The position numbers and the translations under genes were made by a program. A DNA stretch of 64,000 bases from Bacteroidia bacterium (GTDB lineage: Bacteria; Bacteroidota; Bacteroidia; B-17B0; Aurantibacillaceae), in assembly GCA_022842625.1 (NCBI GenBank), contig JALHPG010000004.1, positions 1 to 64,000 of the forward strand, written 5' to 3'. The notes under the pieces were generated by a model. That model did not search any database and was not told where the DNA came from. It saw only the letters and a program-made list of their open reading frames with translations. Each line of letters starts with the position of its first letter. The first letter of the stretch is position 1. This document shows positions 34,764 to 44,245 of the stretch, in pieces.

Positions 34764-34946
34764 TTAGGTAGTTTTTTTTGTTTCGGGTTTATCAAAAAGT
34801 CCCGTTTTTTTATTGTAACCATAAGGGCAGTGTTTACACCCGCTCTTGCAGCAATATCCTCGCTTTAAATGGTACTTTTCAGTAAAAATTATATATCCTT
34901 CGGGGCTATAATAAAAGTCTTCAGGGTCGAGTTGTTTATTAAACAT
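34764..34946 (-). CDS. DUF5522 small Cys-rich protein
   Basis: A 60-residue protein. Residues 15-44 (EGYIIFTEKYHLKRGYCC then SGCKHCPYGY) are the DUF5522 signature. Cys32, Cys33, Cys37 and Cys40 with His39 look able to bind a metal ion, though no function is established. It lies 11 bp before hutU and 40 bp after a redoxin gene, all on one strand. Eukaryotic and bacterial relatives share the same Cys block. Confidence 0.8.
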   Translation of the reverse strand: MFNKQLDPEDFYYSPEGYIIFTEKYHLKRGYCCKSGCKHCPYGYNKKTGLFDKPETKKTT

Positions 34947-34986
34947 ATCAACCGTAAAGATAAGGAACTAATAGTAAAAAATTAAA

Positions 34987-35598
34987 TTATTCTAAACGCT
35001 TAATTGTGCAGCCAATAGATTTGGTTTCTTGCGTTTTAGGAGTTTCGTTTTTAGTTAAAGAAGTTAAAGCATCCTTTAAATATGGTGCCTTAACAGCTGC
35101 TGCATCTTTAACATTATCATCAATAGCACCTTTGTAAACCAAACCTTTGGCGTTAAATAAAAAACACTGTGGTGTACGGGTAGCGCCAAAAGCGTTCGCT
35201 AATTGACTTTTTTCATCTACAACATAAGTACATTTTAGTTTTTGTGCGCCAAAATACTTAACCATTTCATCAAAGCTGTCTTCTTCGGCTCTTTGCCCTT
35301 CATTACTATTTATTAAGGCACAACCTATGCCGTTGGCTAAGCAATAATCAGAATACTCTTTTATACGCGCCTCACTTAATTTTACATATGGACAAGTGTT
35401 GCAACTAAAAATAACCAACAAACCTTTTGCCGTTTTAATATCGTTTAATGATACGGTTTTGCCGCTAACATCTTTCATTTTATAATCTGCTTGCGGGAGG
35501 GCAGCATTAATTGCAAGTTCCTCAGGAGGAGAATTAACGAATGAATATATTGCGAAAGAGGTAATTAATAGGGATAAAAATAAAGCGATCTTTTTCAT
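34987..35598 (-). CDS. Exported redoxin/TlpA-like thioredoxin
   Basis: A 203-residue protein with an N-terminal signal or anchor (about 1-22), then an AhpC/TSA-type thioredoxin fold containing FSCNTCPYVK (Cys66 and Cys69, a CxxC active site) and the cis-Pro region ATRTPQCFLFN. A third conserved Cys (GIGCALIN) and two Cys towards the C-terminus are present. It probably reduces disulfides or peroxides in the periplasm. It starts the unit that continues with the DUF5522 gene and hutU. Confidence 0.85.
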   Translation of the reverse strand: MKKIALFLSLLITSFAIYSFVNSPPEELAINAALPQADYKMKDVSGKTVSLNDIKTAKGLLVIFSCNTCPYVKLSEARIKEYSDYCLANGIGCALINSNEGQRAEEDSFDEMVKYFGAQKLKCTYVVDEKSQLANAFGATRTPQCFLFNAKGLVYKGAIDDNVKDAAAVKAPYLKDALTSLTKNETPKTQETKSIGCTIKRLE

Positions 35599-35653
35599 GA
35601 CAATGAATTTACGAATTTGTATACAAACTAATTAAATAGAGTGTTAATTTTAA

Positions 35654-35687
35654 CAAATTTAAATAGTTTGGTTAAGTTTTTTACAAA
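35654..35687 (-). promoter_or_regulatory. Probable promoter for redoxin-DUF5522-hutU
   Basis: On the minus strand, TTTG (35687-35684) and TAAATTTG (35661-35654) are 22 bp apart, matching the Bacteroidetes consensus, with a predicted leader of about 50 nt to the ATG at 35598. Confidence 0.45.
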
Positions 35688-35730
35688 GAATGTGGTTAAA
35701 AAGCTAATAATTACTTAATGCTAACACTAC

Positions 35731-35759
35731 TTGAGTTTAGGTTAATGACCTTATATTTG
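35731..35759 (+). promoter_or_regulatory. Promoter of the T9SS cargo gene
   Basis: TTG at 35731-35733 and TATATTTG at 35752-35759 are 18 bp apart, an exact fit to the Bacteroidetes consensus. Transcription from about 35766 leaves an unusually long leader of about 97 nt. Confidence 0.6.
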
Positions 35760-35862
35760 CCTCGTACTTTATCAAGAAGTGAACACCCTAAAGGACTTTT
35801 ATCTTTTTCATGTTTTTAAAAGATTCCTTAACCGCTTTTTAATTTACTGTTAATTACAGAGA

Positions 35863-37014
35863 ATGAAAAAGGTTTATATCATATTATTATTGGTTCTGTC
35901 TTATATTAGCTTTTCGCAGGTATCAACTAGTGGTTGCTACTTAAGCGGTGGCATGACAAATGGAAAAGCCGCGGGCTGTTCTTGTAATTTAGCCGCTTCT
36001 TCTTTTAGCTATTTCGGTAATTTTTGTGGCGCTGCTGTAACTGCTAATTCAGGTGGACAGGTTTTGGTTTCTACAAATTTTTCATTACCCGCAGGATGCA
36101 CGGCTACAGTTCAGGCTGAAATGAAGCCGCGCCCATCAATTAATGCAAGCTGCACCAATAATGGACCAGATGGAAGCGACTATTGTGCAATAACAAATGT
36201 TGGTGGTACAATTGCTAGTCAAGGCGGCACCCTTTGTTGTTCAACGGCCGGGTGTGGTTCATACCCTTCTTTACCCGGATCTCCTGTGTTTGTGCCAAGT
36301 GCAAATGGCTTTAATCCTGTTGGAGGTTGTGCAAACGGAAACATGTTAGTTAAAATGATTGTAACTGGAGGAGTTGTAACAATTTCAGGTTTCAGTGATA
36401 GGGGAGACGAAATAACAACATATACAATAAACCTGAGCGGAACCTGTGGGCCAGGCTGTAGTGGCGTATTACCCATCACATTAAAAGATTTTTATGCTGA
36501 GCCTTTGGAGAACGAAGTGTTATTAAAGTGGAGTGTGGCCACCGAAATAAACGTTGCTTATTATTTAATAGAGAAGAGTAATGATGGAATAAGCTATTTA
36601 CCATTAAACACAGTATACTCTTTAGCTAATGTGAGCGGCGAAAATAATTTATCTTATTTTAATTACGATTATTCGCCAAGTAAAGGAATAAATTATTATA
36701 GACTAAAACACGTTGAAAAAGATGGTTCTGTTGAAACACATAAAACTATTGCAGTGAACTATAAAAATACTAGCGCATCTCCAATATGGATAAACCAAAC
36801 CAACGAAACAATTAAAATTGGTTACGAAAAAGCGCCGCTAAGTAAAAGTGTTTTAATCCACGATATTACCGGAAGAGTGATCAAAGAAATTTTATTGAAG
36901 GCAGAAGCTCCGGCAGAACAAGAGGTTTATAGATCTGAATTAGTAAACGGCATGTATCTTATTTCAGGATCTGACCCTCGCGATGGCTTTTCTCAAAAGC
37001 TGATCATTCAATAA
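35863..37014 (+). CDS. Cys-rich secreted protein with T9SS type A sorting domain
   Basis: A 383-residue protein. The signal peptide (MKKVYIILLLVLSYISFSQ) is followed by about 190 residues holding 13 Cys (for example GCSCN, LCCSTAGCG, TCGPGCSG), without a recognisable domain. Residues about 205-300 form a fibronectin-like module (LKDFYAEPLENEVLLKWSVATE...YYRLK) often found before the sorting signal. The last 80 residues (about 305-383: VLIHDITGRVIKE, LVNGMYLIS, QKLIIQ) fit the type IX secretion C-terminal sorting domain. It should be exported by T9SS and fixed to the surface or released. Its role is unknown. Confidence 0.82.
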   Translation: MKKVYIILLLVLSYISFSQVSTSGCYLSGGMTNGKAAGCSCNLAASSFSYFGNFCGAAVTANSGGQVLVSTNFSLPAGCTATVQAEMKPRPSINASCTNNGPDGSDYCAITNVGGTIASQGGTLCCSTAGCGSYPSLPGSPVFVPSANGFNPVGGCANGNMLVKMIVTGGVVTISGFSDRGDEITTYTINLSGTCGPGCSGVLPITLKDFYAEPLENEVLLKWSVATEINVAYYLIEKSNDGISYLPLNTVYSLANVSGENNLSYFNYDYSPSKGINYYRLKHVEKDGSVETHKTIAVNYKNTSASPIWINQTNETIKIGYEKAPLSKSVLIHDITGRVIKEILLKAEAPAEQEVYRSELVNGMYLISGSDPRDGFSQKLIIQ

Positions 37015-37043
37015 TCATTATTTTTAATTATTATGATTTTTTG

Positions 37044-37057
37044 GCCTTTTTAAAGGC
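37044..37057. other. Small hairpin after the T9SS cargo gene
   Basis: GCCTTT and AAAGGC flank a TT, with T and A runs outside that extend the pairing. No T-run follows on the plus strand, so its role as a terminator is uncertain. Confidence 0.35.
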
Positions 37058-37137
37058 AAAAATTATAAAAAGCCAATTGTTTATTTCTAGTAACTTAAAA
37101 CTTAATAGTAGTTATAGTTTTACTGACATTTACTTGA

Positions 37138-39735
37138 TTGGAAAATACACCCGAAATAACGCCGAAAAAGAGATCAATTTTTAAAAGAATTTTAAAGATC
37201 TTTTTTTATCTGATTCTTACGGGAATTATAATTTGTATTTCTTTAATAAGTTTATTATTCATTTATCAAGACGATGTAAAAAAAGTATTGTTGGGTGAAA
37301 TAAATAAACACCTTAAAGCAGAAGTAAAGATCGATCCAAAAAACATTGATATGACCATCATAAAAACCTTTCCAGATTGTTCGATGGAGTTTAAAGAGGT
37401 GTTAATGTTAGAGGCTCTGCAAATAAAAAAACGCGACACGCTTTTGTTTGCCAAACAACTCAATTTACACTTCAACATCAGCGACCTGTGGAGTAAAAAA
37501 TACAACATAAAAAAAATCAAACTTAAGGCCGGTATTGTAAAGCCGGGCATAACAAAAAGCGGCACGCCAAATTATATATTTTGGGAAGCGTCTAAGGGTG
37601 ATAGCAAGGCAACAAACGACTCTATAAATTTTAATTTAAATTTAATTGAGCTGGAAGATTGTCGGGTAATTTACCGCGACAGACAAACAACTTTTAAAAC
37701 AGACTTGTTAATTAAGAGCCTAAGCTTTTCAGGCAACTTTAGCGATGAGGAATACGACCTTAAGTCGGAAGGAAAACTATATTTAAATCAGATTACTTCA
37801 AACAAAAAATCGTTATTAAAGAATAAGAATTGTAATTTGAACGTTGATCTAAAAGTTAAAGGCAATAATTATGTGTTTGAAAAAACACAAGCTACTATTA
37901 ATAAGATGCGCTTTAATGTGGATGGAAATTTTGCCTATAAAGATAGTTTGCAAACCATGGATATAAACTACAGTGCTGCTGATCTCGACATTGCAACTGT
38001 TTTGTCATTGTTACCGGAAGATCAGCAACAAAAGGCGAATGATTACAAAAGTTCAGGAGATTTTTATACAAACGGAAATTTTAATTATTCGGGACGAACA
38101 AAATTTAAGTTAGAAAGTAAATTTGGAATTAAGAATGCAGAAATAACCTATAAACCAACATCTACAACTGCAAAGAATGTAAATATAAACGGCGATTTAA
38201 TTTACTCTAACACTAATTCTAAAATTGACCTAACCAATGTTTATCTTAAATTAAATACTGACGAAATAAAAGGTAGTTTTTCTGTCCAAAATTTTTCTGA
38301 TCCGTATTTGCATTTTGTTGTTGACGCAAGCGCAAACCTCGAAAACCTTCAAAGTTTCTGGCCTATAGATACGTTAAGTAAACTTAAGGGCAATGTAAAA
38401 ATTAATTCGGAGGTTGAAGGATTACTGCGCGATCTTAAAAACGAAACATTTTCAACTAAAGTAAAATTAGATCTTGAGGCTTCGGTTTCTAATATAGAAG
38501 CACAATTTAAAGGAGATGAAAATATTTTTGCGATAGAAAACTGCTCTGTTACCGCAAAAGATAGAGAGGTGGAGGTTAAAGACCTGAAATTAAAAAGAGG
38601 AAGCTCGGATATTTTATTGAACGGAAATATACCGGGAATATTCAATTATTTATCAGATAAAACTGCACCACTAATAATTACAGGAAATTTGTTTTCTAAT
38701 TATTTTAAGCTAGAAGATTTTATGATGAAGTATAAGGCTTCAGAGGATAAGTCTGCACCCTTGATACCAAACAACATTCAGTTTAAATTGAATGCTGCTA
38801 TTTTAAAATTCAGTTACGCGAAATTTGAAGCGCAATCCATAACCGGCGAAATTGAAATTAAAAATCAAAAAGCAATTATCAGCGACATGAGACTTCAAAC
38901 CATGCAAGGCGAAGCAGAGATAGATGCCTTTGCAGATAATTCTAACAACAAACTTGATGTTGTTTTACAAAGCAAATTAACAAACATAAACATTAGCAAT
39001 ATGTTTTTACAGTTAAACAATTTTGGCCAAGCTACTTTGCAGGAAAACAATATAAAAGGTTATGCAACGGCAGACCTTGATTTTTCCGGAAGCTGGAGCA
39101 ATGCTTTAGAGCCTGATCTTAAATCGATCAAATCAAACATAAACTTAACTATTGATAGGGGGGAGTTAATTGACTTTAAACCTTTATTAAGTTTATCTAA
39201 ATTTGTAGACATTCAAGATCTTCAAAAAATCAAGTTTTCCAGTTTAAAAAGTAATATTGAAATAAAGGATAAAACTATCTTTTTGCCAAGCACATCAATA
39301 AAAAATTCGGCCTTAAACATTATTTTTTGGGGAACACATTCCTTCGAGAATGATATTAATTATCATATAGAATTATTGATAAGCGAATTACTGGCTAAAA
39401 AACGTAAGAATAAAGACGAGGAGTTTGGCCCTGTTGAAAACGATCCGGATAATAAACGCAGCGCTTTTGTTTTAATGACAGGAACGGTTGATAAGCCAAT
39501 CATAAAATACGACCGAAAAGGCTTAAAAGAAAACATTAAAAAAGATATAAAAGAAGAAAAGCAGAATTTAAAACAATTGTTGAAAGAGGAATTTGGCTTG
39601 TTTAAAAAAGACACAAGCGCCTTAAAACCCAAGGAGAAAGCTGATCAGGGCTTTGAATTAGAAAAACCCAACAATAAAAACCCTAAAAAAACGTTAGAGC
39701 CAAAGAAGAAAAAAGATGATGACGATGATTTTTAA
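37138..39735 (+). CDS. AsmA-like inner-membrane-anchored protein
   Basis: An 865-residue protein. A cytoplasmic basic N-terminus leads to one transmembrane helix (about 20-43), then a very long periplasmic region of repeating amphipathic strands: the AsmA N-terminal pattern (AEVKIDPKNIDMTIIKTFPDCSMEF) and the AsmA-like C-terminal region near 600-790. The end is a Lys/Asp-rich tail (KKKKDDDDDF). AsmA/TamB-type proteins form hydrophobic grooves bridging the periplasm and are implicated in phospholipid transport. Translation starts at TTG, directly after an in-frame TGA; the first ATG is about 60 codons later and would lose the membrane helix. Confidence 0.82.
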   Translation: MENTPEITPKKRSIFKRILKIFFYLILTGIIICISLISLLFIYQDDVKKVLLGEINKHLKAEVKIDPKNIDMTIIKTFPDCSMEFKEVLMLEALQIKKRDTLLFAKQLNLHFNISDLWSKKYNIKKIKLKAGIVKPGITKSGTPNYIFWEASKGDSKATNDSINFNLNLIELEDCRVIYRDRQTTFKTDLLIKSLSFSGNFSDEEYDLKSEGKLYLNQITSNKKSLLKNKNCNLNVDLKVKGNNYVFEKTQATINKMRFNVDGNFAYKDSLQTMDINYSAADLDIATVLSLLPEDQQQKANDYKSSGDFYTNGNFNYSGRTKFKLESKFGIKNAEITYKPTSTTAKNVNINGDLIYSNTNSKIDLTNVYLKLNTDEIKGSFSVQNFSDPYLHFVVDASANLENLQSFWPIDTLSKLKGNVKINSEVEGLLRDLKNETFSTKVKLDLEASVSNIEAQFKGDENIFAIENCSVTAKDREVEVKDLKLKRGSSDILLNGNIPGIFNYLSDKTAPLIITGNLFSNYFKLEDFMMKYKASEDKSAPLIPNNIQFKLNAAILKFSYAKFEAQSITGEIEIKNQKAIISDMRLQTMQGEAEIDAFADNSNNKLDVVLQSKLTNINISNMFLQLNNFGQATLQENNIKGYATADLDFSGSWSNALEPDLKSIKSNINLTIDRGELIDFKPLLSLSKFVDIQDLQKIKFSSLKSNIEIKDKTIFLPSTSIKNSALNIIFWGTHSFENDINYHIELLISELLAKKRKNKDEEFGPVENDPDNKRSAFVLMTGTVDKPIIKYDRKGLKENIKKDIKEEKQNLKQLLKEEFGLFKKDTSALKPKEKADQGFELEKPNNKNPKKTLEPKKKKDDDDDF

Positions 39736-39760
39736 AAATCGTATCTTTAATTAAATTTTA

Positions 39761-41266
39761 GTGGTGAATATTTACAATAAAAAACAGCGATGGAAATTGG
39801 GGCTTGCAGCAGCAGCGTTGTTAATTATTATTGTTTCCTTATGGTACACCAAAAATCTGGTAAAAAAGATCTCTTCCAGCGAAAAAGAAAAAGTGGAATT
39901 GTGGGCCAAGGCGGTGCAAAAAAAGGCTAACCTTGTAAAATTTACCAATGAACTATTTGAAAAAATTAAAATCGGCGAGCGTAAAAAAGCTGAGCTTTAT
40001 GCTGAAGCAACAAAGCAACTAAGCGCCGATGCTCAAGACGTTTCGTTCGTATTAAAAGTACTTCAGGAAAACACATCTGTTCCGGTAATTTTAACTAATG
40101 AGAACGACGAAATTCAGATTTCAAGAAATTTAGATTCTACTCGAGAAAAAGACAAAGTTTATTTGCAAGAACAATTGGAAATAATGAAAGGACTTTATCC
40201 TCCGGTAGAAATAAATGTATACAGAGGAATTAAGCAAAAATTATATCATAAAGACAGTAGAGTGTTTAGTGATATAAAGTTAGTGTTTGATAGTTTAATT
40301 AAATCATTTATAACCGAAGTTGCAGTAAACTCTGCCGCGGTACCTGTTATATATACGAATAGTACAAAAGATAAGATCATTGCTTTAGGAAAAATTGATT
40401 CTTCTGAAGTGGATACACCTGAAAAATTAAAACACAAATTAAAAGAACTTTCGGCTGAGAACACACCAATAAAAGTAGACTTAGGTGAAGGAACAAGCGA
40501 TTTTATTTTTTATGCGCCATCGGAATTACTTACCCAACTTAAATACTACCCTTATGTACAATTCGGCGCCATCGGATTGTTTTTATTGATAGCTTATATT
40601 CTTTTTAGTACCGCTCGCAAAGCCGAGCAAGATCAAGTTTGGGTTGGTATGAGCAAAGAAACCGCGCATCAGCTGGGAACACCTCTTTCATCCTTAATGG
40701 CTTGGAATGAACACTTAAGAGGAGTAGGTGTTGATGATTCTATTGTTAGCGAAATGCAACAAGACGTTAAACGTTTGAACACAATTACAGATAGGTTTAG
40801 TAAAATTGGTTCGCAACCAACACTAGTGCCATCTAACATTAATCAGGTTTTAATTGATTCGGTTGAGTATTTAAAAAACCGCACATCAAAAAACACTAAA
40901 TACTCGTTAAAGCTACCCGAAGAGAATCTGCAAGTGCATTTATGCGTTCCTTTATTTGAATGGGTGATCGAAAATATTTGTAAAAACGCTGTTGATGCAA
41001 TGGAAGGTAAAGGAGAAATTGAAGTAGCTTTAATTGATGTACCTGAAGGATTGTTCGTAGATATTTCTGACACAGGGAAAGGAATACCAAAATCTAAATT
41101 CAAAACAGTATTTGAGCCCGGCTATACATCAAAACAAAGAGGTTGGGGATTAGGTTTAAGTTTATGCAAACGTATAATTGAAAACTATCATAATGGTAAA
41201 ATTTACGTTTTAAAGAGCGAGGTTAATAAAGGAACAACGTTTAGGATTGAATTAAAACGAGAGTAA
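39761..41266 (+). CDS. Orphan sensor histidine kinase
   Basis: A 501-residue membrane kinase: TM1 about 12-29, a periplasmic sensor of about 230 residues with two similar halves (each with VPVI followed by T-N and an I-x-LG/ISRNLD-like segment), TM2 about 262-283, then the phosphoacceptor helix with His303 in KETAHQLGTPLSSL and an HATPase domain with ENICKNAVDAM, DTGKGIP and GWGLGLSLCKRIIENY. It senses an unknown periplasmic signal. No response regulator is adjacent. The start is one of two tandem GTG codons; the gene follows the AsmA-like gene by 25 bp and may be cotranscribed. Confidence 0.92.
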   Translation: MVNIYNKKQRWKLGLAAAALLIIIVSLWYTKNLVKKISSSEKEKVELWAKAVQKKANLVKFTNELFEKIKIGERKKAELYAEATKQLSADAQDVSFVLKVLQENTSVPVILTNENDEIQISRNLDSTREKDKVYLQEQLEIMKGLYPPVEINVYRGIKQKLYHKDSRVFSDIKLVFDSLIKSFITEVAVNSAAVPVIYTNSTKDKIIALGKIDSSEVDTPEKLKHKLKELSAENTPIKVDLGEGTSDFIFYAPSELLTQLKYYPYVQFGAIGLFLLIAYILFSTARKAEQDQVWVGMSKETAHQLGTPLSSLMAWNEHLRGVGVDDSIVSEMQQDVKRLNTITDRFSKIGSQPTLVPSNINQVLIDSVEYLKNRTSKNTKYSLKLPEENLQVHLCVPLFEWVIENICKNAVDAMEGKGEIEVALIDVPEGLFVDISDTGKGIPKSKFKTVFEPGYTSKQRGWGLGLSLCKRIIENYHNGKIYVLKSEVNKGTTFRIELKRE

Positions 41267-41268
41267 CA

Positions 41269-41910
41269 CTAGTGTTTCACCTTATAGATAATCGCCTCCA
41301 GGTATTTTTTTGTCCTTAATTCACAAACCACCTCAATTTTTTCATTCTCAAAAGAATTTTTATACATCGGATTCATGTATACAAACCAAGTTTCAGATGA
41401 AGTTGACGAAAGTATTTTATTGATGGTTTTATCTAAAACCGCCTTATTAAAAGGATTAAACAAAAAGTAAACCGTTGGTTGGTTCAAATAGTCAAAGTCT
41501 AGAGCATTTACTTTTATAAATTTAATGTTCGACGATTCTCTTTTTAGTAAATAGTTTTTTAAATTTTCATTCGCAATATCTATTAACTCTCCGTCTAGGT
41601 CAATGCCTATTAAATTATTGTAGCCAAAAGATTCTGCAACAAAAACAGGTCGGCCTTTTCCGCAACCAATATCAACAAAAGCAAAGTTTTTTGTTTTTTC
41701 CTCGATCGCCCTAAAGATTCTGAATAAAACAAGGTATCCTGCACCCTGGTAATGAAAAAACTCTGTTGAGTTGCTTTTTTTGATCGACGAGGTTGTTATG
41801 CCATACTTTTTTTCGTTAATTGTTTCAGCCTTGATAAGCTTGATAGTATTGATAAACCCGCGCAAGAACACGGATCTAAAAAAATAAAATATATAAATAA
41901 AAACTTTCAA
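41269..41910 (-). CDS. Class I SAM-dependent methyltransferase
   Basis: A 213-residue protein with the methyltransferase motif I FVDIGCGKGRPVFVAES (about 89-105), motif II LIGIDLDGELIDIA and a motif IV-like YFLFNPFNKAVLD. The methyl acceptor is unknown. Translation begins at TTG 41910; an N-terminal hydrophobic stretch (FIYIFYFFRSVFLRGF) suggests membrane association. Its stop is 2 bp from the stop of the convergent histidine kinase, and both fall on a 12-bp palindrome (AACACTAGTGTT). Confidence 0.82.
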   Translation of the reverse strand: MKVFIYIFYFFRSVFLRGFINTIKLIKAETINEKKYGITTSSIKKSNSTEFFHYQGAGYLVLFRIFRAIEEKTKNFAFVDIGCGKGRPVFVAESFGYNNLIGIDLDGELIDIANENLKNYLLKRESSNIKFIKVNALDFDYLNQPTVYFLFNPFNKAVLDKTINKILSSTSSETWFVYMNPMYKNSFENEKIEVVCELRTKKYLEAIIYKVKH

Positions 41911-42043
41911 CGCAAATGCTTTTTAATGTTACGCAAAATTAATATCTTCATAGGCATATTTATAATTAAATTATAAAAAGACGGTGTTGGCCCGGAAAAG
42001 TTATTTCTAATGCAACGCCGGAGCACTATAAAAATTCTCCAAT

Positions 42044-44245
42044 ATGAAAATTGATCTTGAAGCTGAGCGCAAAGAAATTCTACACCGATACAAATTATTA
42101 ATAAACGCCTGTAAGCGTAGATTAGAAAAAGGCGACAAAGAAATAATTAGAAAAGCATTTGAAGTTGCTGTTGAGTCGCATAAAGAAATGCGACGCAAAA
42201 GCGGCGAACCATATATTTATCATCCTATTGCTGTTGCTCAAATTTGTGCCGAAGAAATTGGTTTAGGTACCACGGGAATTGTATGCGCTCTGTTACATGA
42301 TACTGTTGAGGATACAGATCTTACGTTGGAGGACGTGAAAGGTTTGTTCGGGGAAAAAGTATCTCAGATCATAAATGGTCTAACAAAAATTTCGGGTGTA
42401 ATTGATAATACTTCTTCTATTCAGGCAGAGAATTTTAGAAAGGTGCTCTTAACCATGAGCGAAGATATCAGGGTTATTCTAATAAAACTAGCTGATAGAT
42501 TGCACAACATGCGTACACTTGAGCACATGAAGCGCGAAAAACAAATGAAGATCGCCAGTGAAACATTGTTTTTGTATGCACCACTAGCGCATCGTTTGGG
42601 ATTAAATAATATTAAAACAGAGCTTGAAGATCTTGGATTAAAATATACAAACTCAGAGGGTTATTATGATATTGCAGTTAAGCTACAGGAGACTGAGCCT
42701 GAGCGCAAACGTTTTGTCCAAAAATTCATTGAACCTCTTAAGGAGATTTTAGGCGAGCAAGGATTTAAATTTAAAATATTTGGCCGACCAAAATCTATTT
42801 TTAGCATTTACAATAAAACAAAAACTAAAGGAGTGGCCTTTGAAGAGATCTATGATCTCTTTGCTATTCGTATCGTAATTGATACGCCGTTAGACCAAGA
42901 AAAATCAGACTGTTGGAAAGTTTATTCAATCATTACTGATTTTTATCACCCAAGTCCTGAACGTTTAAGAGATTGGATAAGTACGCCTAAAAGTAACGGA
43001 TACGAGAGCTTACACACAACAGTTATGGGTCCGGATGGCAAGTGGGTTGAGGTACAAATACGAACCGTTAGGATGGATGAGCTTGCCGAGAAAGGATATG
43101 CCGCACACTGGAAATATAAAGATGCCGCAGCTGATAAAGAAAGTAAGTTAGAGAATTGGTTGCAACGCATACGTGAAATGCTTGAAAACCCCGATCCAAA
43201 TGCTTTGGAGTTTATGGATGATTTTAAGCTGAATTTATTTAGCGATGAATTATTTGCCTTTACGCCAAAGGGTGATATGAAAACATTACCTGTTGGCGCA
43301 ACAGCATTGGATTTTGCTTTTGAGATACACACAAAAGTTGGTGAGCAATGTATAGGCGCAAAAGTAAATTTTAAATTAGTGCCATTAAGTTATGAATTAA
43401 AAAGTGGCGACCAAGTTGAAATTCTTACCAGCAACAAACAAACACCAAAAGAAGATTGGCTTGGTTACGTTATTACTGCTAAGGCAAAATCAAAAATTAA
43501 AAGCAGTTTAAAAGAACAAAGAAAAAAAATTGCAGAACAAGGTCGAGAGATCATGGAACGCAAATTTTATAAGCACAAACTTGATTTCACGCTTCAAAAT
43601 GTAAATGATTTTTGTCAATTCTTAAAATTACCTTCATCGCAAGAATTATTTTATCGTGCAGCGCTAGGCAATGTTGATCAAAAAGAGATCAAAGAATATT
43701 TACGTTATAAAAACAATCCGGTAAAACCAAGTCGCAAGTCTTCGTCACCAAAAATAGAGCAATTGGTTACAAATGCTCGTGGCAGCAGTGACATGCTGGT
43801 TATTGGCGACGACATGCAAAAGCTTGATTATAAACTTTCGCCATGTTGTAATCCTATTCCTGGCGATGATGTTTTTGGTTTTATTACTATTGGCGAAGGG
43901 ATAAAAATTCACAGGGTAAATTGCCCGAACGCAATAAAACTACTTTCAAATTATGCCTACCGCGTTGTAAAAGCAAAATGGATGAACGATCAACTAATTT
44001 CGTTCTTAGCGGGAATTAAAATTATTGGAACAGATGAATTAGGTTTGGTAAATAATATTACAAAAATAATCTCAAGTGAAAATAATGTTAACATGCGCTC
44101 AATAAAATTTGATACGGATGATGGGCTTTTTGAAGGAACAATAATGGTTTATGTGCACGACACAAAGCACCTAAATCATTTAATGGACACCCTTAAAAAA
44201 GTAAAAGGTGTAACTAAGGTAGAGCGGATAGACGAAAAGGGTTAA
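42044..44245 (+). CDS. spoT: RelA/SpoT (p)ppGpp synthetase/hydrolase
   Basis: A 733-residue long RSH protein. The N-terminal HD hydrolase domain has ALLHDTVEDTD (His85-Asp86) and LADRLHNMRTLEHM; the synthetase domain begins at GRPKSIFSIYNK near residue 247 with EEIYDLFAIRI and SNGYESLHTTV; TGS (about 400-460) and a C-terminal ACT domain (about 655-733) complete it. Both catalytic halves look intact, so it probably makes and degrades the stringent alarmone. Its stop shares the palindromic TTAA with the stop of the convergent WcaF-like gene. Confidence 0.95.
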   Translation: MKIDLEAERKEILHRYKLLINACKRRLEKGDKEIIRKAFEVAVESHKEMRRKSGEPYIYHPIAVAQICAEEIGLGTTGIVCALLHDTVEDTDLTLEDVKGLFGEKVSQIINGLTKISGVIDNTSSIQAENFRKVLLTMSEDIRVILIKLADRLHNMRTLEHMKREKQMKIASETLFLYAPLAHRLGLNNIKTELEDLGLKYTNSEGYYDIAVKLQETEPERKRFVQKFIEPLKEILGEQGFKFKIFGRPKSIFSIYNKTKTKGVAFEEIYDLFAIRIVIDTPLDQEKSDCWKVYSIITDFYHPSPERLRDWISTPKSNGYESLHTTVMGPDGKWVEVQIRTVRMDELAEKGYAAHWKYKDAAADKESKLENWLQRIREMLENPDPNALEFMDDFKLNLFSDELFAFTPKGDMKTLPVGATALDFAFEIHTKVGEQCIGAKVNFKLVPLSYELKSGDQVEILTSNKQTPKEDWLGYVITAKAKSKIKSSLKEQRKKIAEQGREIMERKFYKHKLDFTLQNVNDFCQFLKLPSSQELFYRAALGNVDQKEIKEYLRYKNNPVKPSRKSSSPKIEQLVTNARGSSDMLVIGDDMQKLDYKLSPCCNPIPGDDVFGFITIGEGIKIHRVNCPNAIKLLSNYAYRVVKAKWMNDQLISFLAGIKIIGTDELGLVNNITKIISSENNVNMRSIKFDTDDGLFEGTIMVYVHDTKHLNHLMDTLKKVKGVTKVERIDEKG

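Noticed and set aside
39761-41266. Histidine kinase as the PhoR for the Pho-box-like sites
   Set aside because: No response regulator follows, and it is about 8 kb from the phosphate genes; nothing in the sensor domain points to phosphate.
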